This document shows positions 33,025 to 36,105 of a DNA stretch of 36,105 nt, piece after piece. This DNA is from Bacteroidales bacterium (GTDB taxonomy: Bacteria > Bacteroidota > Bacteroidia > Bacteroidales > GCA-2748055), in NCBI GenBank assembly GCA_021740585.1, contig JAIOZM010000041.1, positions 1 to 36,105 of the forward strand. Reading direction: 5' to 3'. Position 1 is the first letter of the stretch. The number at the start of each line of letters is the position of its first letter. The notes beneath the pieces were generated by a model, which had not been told where the DNA came from, ran no database searches, and saw nothing but the letters and a program-made list of their open reading frames with translations. A program made the position numbers and the translations under genes.

Positions 33025-35628
33025 TTATTGTAATAAAAGTGAGTTAAATAATAATTTGTAGGTTACACTGGTGGAGGATCTGAATTGAGGATTGAATCCC
33101 ATCAATACCATTTGCCCTTCCCCTTTTTTAAGCCATATCATCACCGCCTTATTCGATAATTCCTCTTCCTTTTCAATATATCCGCTCATGAGGATTTCCT
33201 TTTCCGGGAAAGTTCCCAGCACTTTTCGATCCATATCAAAATAGGGTGGTCTGGTCAGAAAGACAGGTGCTCCCCGGTAAAAAATTCCGCACTCCTCCGG
33301 CATACCTGCTGTAATGTCAGAATTTTTATCCATCTTCATTTTAACCAGACTTCCCGGACAATACAGACCTTCTTTGCCCAGTGTTTCAGAAATATCCATA
33401 AATGGGAGATTAAATTCTTCAGTCTCTTTAGCACCAATATTTATAGTGTGCATTCCTTCAAAAAGACCGGTCGACTGTCCCCATGCAACAATATTTCCGC
33501 CTGTATGAATATATTCCATCAGCTTTTTCAACCCTTCCTTTTCCATACCTTTGGTATATTTTGGATCGTAGGTGGAAACGGAATATGAATCGCCTTGCTT
33601 TCTCTTGCCCTCTAATAATTGTGATTTATCGGTGGATGGAAAAACAATTACATCATATTCTGAAAGTGCGACATTTTGAATATCAGAAGGTCTGAGAATC
33701 TTGTATGGAATATGATAGCTGTCAAAAACAAAGCGTGTCCAACCGGCATCCATATCATGAAAATAGGTTTCAACGAGAGCAATGGTTGGAACTTCAAACT
33801 TTTCACTCAATGGCTTTTTATCGAGATAAACCGGAGCCACACTTAAATTCCCGCTTAAAAAGCTATTGAATATTTCATTGTTTTTATTCTGAAGAATGAA
33901 ACTTCCTTTTGGATAGGTTTTTCCGTTCAATGACAGTTCTTCAGTAATTCTTTCAGGTTTCATATCCAAGGAAGCTGAAAGGAATGCTATTTTATAACTT
34001 TCATTTAAATCGAGAGAGAAAAGTAAATATTTCGATTCGGCCCTTTCAACATTAAGATTATATTTTTCCTCAATAATATTTATTGAAGATTCTAAACCCG
34101 GAATCGGACTTTCAATTTCATAAGATTTTAATCCGTTATGCAAAGGCAATGACCAGGAAGCAATATCGTAGGGTTTGATAATATCTCCACCTTTGGTGTA
34201 ATGTCTTACAGGATATTCCTGATCTTCCATAACCTCTTTTATAAAGGCTCTGTATGCCTGAGAGAGAGGTACTACAATATCACCCTTTGAAAAACGAATA
34301 TTCCCGTAATAAACCTCTTTTTCAAGAGAATAAACTTCAACACCATGTTCTTTTAATAAATTTACCAATCGAACGAGTTCACTTTTATCGTGCTGTTCAA
34401 GGGGAAGAATATAATAATATGGTGCTGATGTTTTACCCAGTTCCACTTGTTTTTTACACAAATCGTTCCTGAATTTCAGAATTTCCTTTTTATGATTGTA
34501 TGCTGTTTTTAAAATAGATTCTGTAGAAACTAACTCATAATCAACTATATCGCCCAATTTCCACTCGCCGCCGGGCCAGGGCATAGGCATATTAACGCTT
34601 TTCTTATATTCCGCCAGACCCTTGCCACTAACATTCAATTCTGTGGGATCGATATAAACAGGGCTGGCAATATTCGCACTTGCAGCTTCAGTTAAAAAGC
34701 CTATTACATTTTTCCAAATGCAGGTTTCTGTTGATCCGGGCCAGTAATCATCGAAAGCATAATGCGATGAAACACCTGCTAGACCATCACTCGCCATATC
34801 CTTGCTCATATTCGAACCGAAGATGGCGGCCCATGTCCAAATTCCCTCGTCAATATTCTCTGCAACAGGATCATGATTTGGTGGCACAAAATATCTGGGA
34901 CCCGTGGATCCCATCTGGTGTTTTTCTACAAATACCTGAGGATACCACTCTGTATTATAAATTTTTGCGATCACCTTAGTATCTTCCTGAGAAAGGATAA
35001 CAAAGTCACGGTTGTTGTCGTGTCCCACATATTTATGATAAACTCCCGGTAAGGAAGCTCCTTCATATTTAGTATTAACTGTGGAATTGTAATAATTAAC
35101 TACCATATCCATTCCGTCAGGATTATGAGAAGGAATCATCATGTAAACCACATCTTTCATCCACTTTAATTTTTCAGAATCGCTTGTTGTACACAATTCA
35201 TAAGCCGTAAGAGGAGCTGACTGAGATGGAGCTACTTCGGTTGAATGCATTGAAAGAGTAGCCATCACAAATACCTTTCCCTCAGCAATATAGCCGGCTC
35301 TTTCTTTCTCGGTAAGATTTGCATCCATGGCAAGTTTCTTATTAATTTCTTTCAGCTCATCGAGTCTTATCAGATTCTCAGGTGCTGAAAAGAAAGCAAT
35401 ATACATTGGTTTTCCCATAGGTGATTTTCCAACTTCCATAAGAAGTAAACGGTCAGAATTTTCATCAACTACCTTCAAATATCCTACTAGTTGGTCATAG
35501 CTGAAAAGATTTCTGTCGGTTCCCGGTACAAATCCAAAATAATCTTTTGGCTGAGGAATGATATTTTGCGAAAAAGAAATTTGAAGGGATAAAATAAAGA
35601 CAAACAGTGCAAAGGAAAGTTTTTTCAT
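33025..35628 (-). CDS. M14-family zinc carboxypeptidase, secreted
   Basis: This 867-residue protein has a signal peptide (MKKLSFALFVFILSLQISFS). The M14 catalytic domain is N-terminal (about 25-330). Zinc ligands are His128 and Glu131 in MHSTEV and His237 in VEKHQMG, and substrate-binding residues are in SHNPDG (167-172) and NNRDF (205-209). The C-terminal half includes a class-I glutamine-amidotransferase-like Rossmann fold (about 630-790, with EYDVIVFPSTDKS and GGNIVAWG), a layout seen in large Bacteroidota M14 proteins. It should remove C-terminal residues from peptides in the periplasm or outside. It has no T9SS signal. TAACTTTC on the minus strand (35653-35660) is a weak promoter match. 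Confidence 0.9.
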   Translation of the reverse strand: MKKLSFALFVFILSLQISFSQNIIPQPKDYFGFVPGTDRNLFSYDQLVGYLKVVDENSDRLLLMEVGKSPMGKPMYIAFFSAPENLIRLDELKEINKKLAMDANLTEKERAGYIAEGKVFVMATLSMHSTEVAPSQSAPLTAYELCTTSDSEKLKWMKDVVYMMIPSHNPDGMDMVVNYYNSTVNTKYEGASLPGVYHKYVGHDNNRDFVILSQEDTKVIAKIYNTEWYPQVFVEKHQMGSTGPRYFVPPNHDPVAENIDEGIWTWAAIFGSNMSKDMASDGLAGVSSHYAFDDYWPGSTETCIWKNVIGFLTEAASANIASPVYIDPTELNVSGKGLAEYKKSVNMPMPWPGGEWKLGDIVDYELVSTESILKTAYNHKKEILKFRNDLCKKQVELGKTSAPYYYILPLEQHDKSELVRLVNLLKEHGVEVYSLEKEVYYGNIRFSKGDIVVPLSQAYRAFIKEVMEDQEYPVRHYTKGGDIIKPYDIASWSLPLHNGLKSYEIESPIPGLESSINIIEEKYNLNVERAESKYLLFSLDLNESYKIAFLSASLDMKPERITEELSLNGKTYPKGSFILQNKNNEIFNSFLSGNLSVAPVYLDKKPLSEKFEVPTIALVETYFHDMDAGWTRFVFDSYHIPYKILRPSDIQNVALSEYDVIVFPSTDKSQLLEGKRKQGDSYSVSTYDPKYTKGMEKEGLKKLMEYIHTGGNIVAWGQSTGLFEGMHTINIGAKETEEFNLPFMDISETLGKEGLYCPGSLVKMKMDKNSDITAGMPEECGIFYRGAPVFLTRPPYFDMDRKVLGTFPEKEILMSGYIEKEEELSNKAVMIWLKKGEGQMVLMGFNPQFRSSTSVTYKLLFNSLLLQ

Positions 35629-35704
35629 GTTATACTATTTATATTAGGCAGCGAAAGTTAAGAAAAAAACCTAAAGATAATTTTTCTTTAAGCTTCGTCA
35701 ACAA

Positions 35705-35735
35705 AAAAAAGGATGAAATAAATCCATCCTTTTTT
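35705..35735 (-). terminator. Terminator hairpin without an assigned gene
   Basis: AAAAAAGGATG (35705-35715) pairs with CATCCTTTTTT (35725-35735) around a 9-base loop. Read on the minus strand it is followed by eight T, the better direction. The M14 gene starts downstream of it on that strand, so it would end a transcript that comes from the right; no gene is visible between it and the window edge. Confidence 0.65.
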
Positions 35736-35866
35736 CCCCTAACCATATAACTAAAATCAACTATAAAAAAAACCTGATTTTTTTGTGTTAAATTATTTAG
35801 TGTAAAGATAATAGCATAGTATTACTAATAACAATACTTTCAAAGTGATCTTCCTTACCTAAATGA

Positions 35867-35903
35867 ATGATTGATATCACCTCTCCAGGGTGATTTAGAT
35901 CAC
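35867..35903. promoter_or_regulatory. Pair of Crp/Fnr-like dyads
   Basis: ATGATTGATATCAC (35867-35880) and GTGATTTAGATCAC (35890-35903) both fit (G/A)TGAT-N4-ATCAC, the half-site spacing of Crp/Fnr-family operators. Their centres are 23 bp apart. The target gene is unclear: either the M14 gene about 240 bp to the left or an unseen gene to the right. Confidence 0.4.
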
Positions 35904-36004
35904 TATTTTACCTAGGGTCGACGCATATAAAATCTGAATATTTCTATGGAAGAAATAATTATTCAGCTAACATTGTGTGCTGCATTATGAAAAAAAAAAT
36001 TTTT

Positions 36005-36105
36005 ACCCTGAAAGGGTTAAATATCAATAACCACGGGTGAAACCCGTGGTAAGATGATCATCCAATAGGAGCCTCCCCAATATTTTTGCCTGCGGCAAAA
36101 ATATT
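36005..36105. repeat. Palindromic repeat element of the CCACGGGT-GAA-ACCCGTGG type
   Basis: Three inverted repeats follow each other: ACCCT-GAA-AGGGT (36005-36017), a 9-bp stem ACCACGGGT-GAA-ACCCGTGGT (36030-36050), and a 12-bp stem AATATTTTTGCC / GGCAAAAATATT around TGC (36079-36105). The first two share the GAA loop. Elements of this kind are scattered in Bacteroidota genomes by recollection. The third palindrome ends exactly at the window end, so the element may continue. Confidence 0.7.

Larger units (their letters stand above)
35629..36105. other. Gene-free right end with terminator, dyad sites and palindromic repeat
   Basis: No ORF of note is present on either strand in these 477 bp. 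The stretch contains an orphan bidirectional-looking terminator (35705-35735), two Crp/Fnr-like dyads (35867-35903) and a repeat element with three hairpins (36005-36105) that reaches the last base. Confidence 0.6.

Noticed and set aside
35988..36041. Short ORF starting ATGAAAAAAAAA
   Set aside because: It reads into the palindromic repeat element and stops after 17 codons.

Overview
The window looks like chromosome of a free-living member of the Bacteroidota, with the exact genus unresolved. The evidence is an AT-rich sequence, weak or absent Shine-Dalgarno sites, several TAnnTTTG-type -7 promoter elements, a secreted protein with a type IX secretion (T9SS) type A C-terminal signal, and family members typical of the phylum (FtsE of the Bacteroidota type, DUF5063, head-GIN domain, DUF7033 deacetylase, MtaB). 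No rRNA, tRNA, CRISPR array, transposase, integrase or phage gene was seen.

Left part (1-13035): the 5' end of a large secreted TPR protein gene (minus strand, running off the left edge), a plus-strand ftsE, then a tightly packed minus-strand operon read from mutS2 (12174) down to 2869. Below mutS2 it holds seven genes separated by 4-bp overlaps or gaps of 1-3 bp: a DUF7033 polysaccharide deacetylase, a FemAB/CelD-like GNAT, a NodB polysaccharide deacetylase, a stand-alone NRPS-type adenylation enzyme, a GNAT acyltransferase, a phosphopantetheine carrier protein and a second, double-length GNAT-like protein. This is the most interesting content of the window. It looks like a thiotemplated route that loads an amino acid on a carrier protein and passes it, through GNAT-type transferases, to a sugar amine exposed by the deacetylases. 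It has no DltB or DltD and no NRPS condensation domain. The substrate and product are inferred, not shown. yaaA follows upstream, divergent from tex.

Middle part (13036-23828): housekeeping genes: tex, a ferredoxin-NADP reductase-like flavoprotein, mtaB, an oligopeptidase B-like S9 peptidase ending in a strong terminator, a head-GIN lipoprotein, and a minus-strand operon DUF5063 - 3'-5' exonuclease - rlmI-like methyltransferase in which the first two genes overlap by 107 bp. The intergenic regions on both sides of tex carry short repeats: 8-bp GGTGTG units, a 23-bp tandem array and small palindromes.

Right part (23829-36105): a large T9SS-secreted protein (ELWxxDG-type repeats followed by 13 four-cysteine modules), a small glucan-use operon (GH9 lipoprotein - SDR - GPH-type sugar symporter with an extra periplasmic domain), a minus-strand AhpD-like protein, a DUF1080 protein, and an M14 zinc carboxypeptidase. 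The last 477 bp have no gene but contain an orphan terminator, two Crp/Fnr-like dyads and a palindromic repeat element that continues to the last base.
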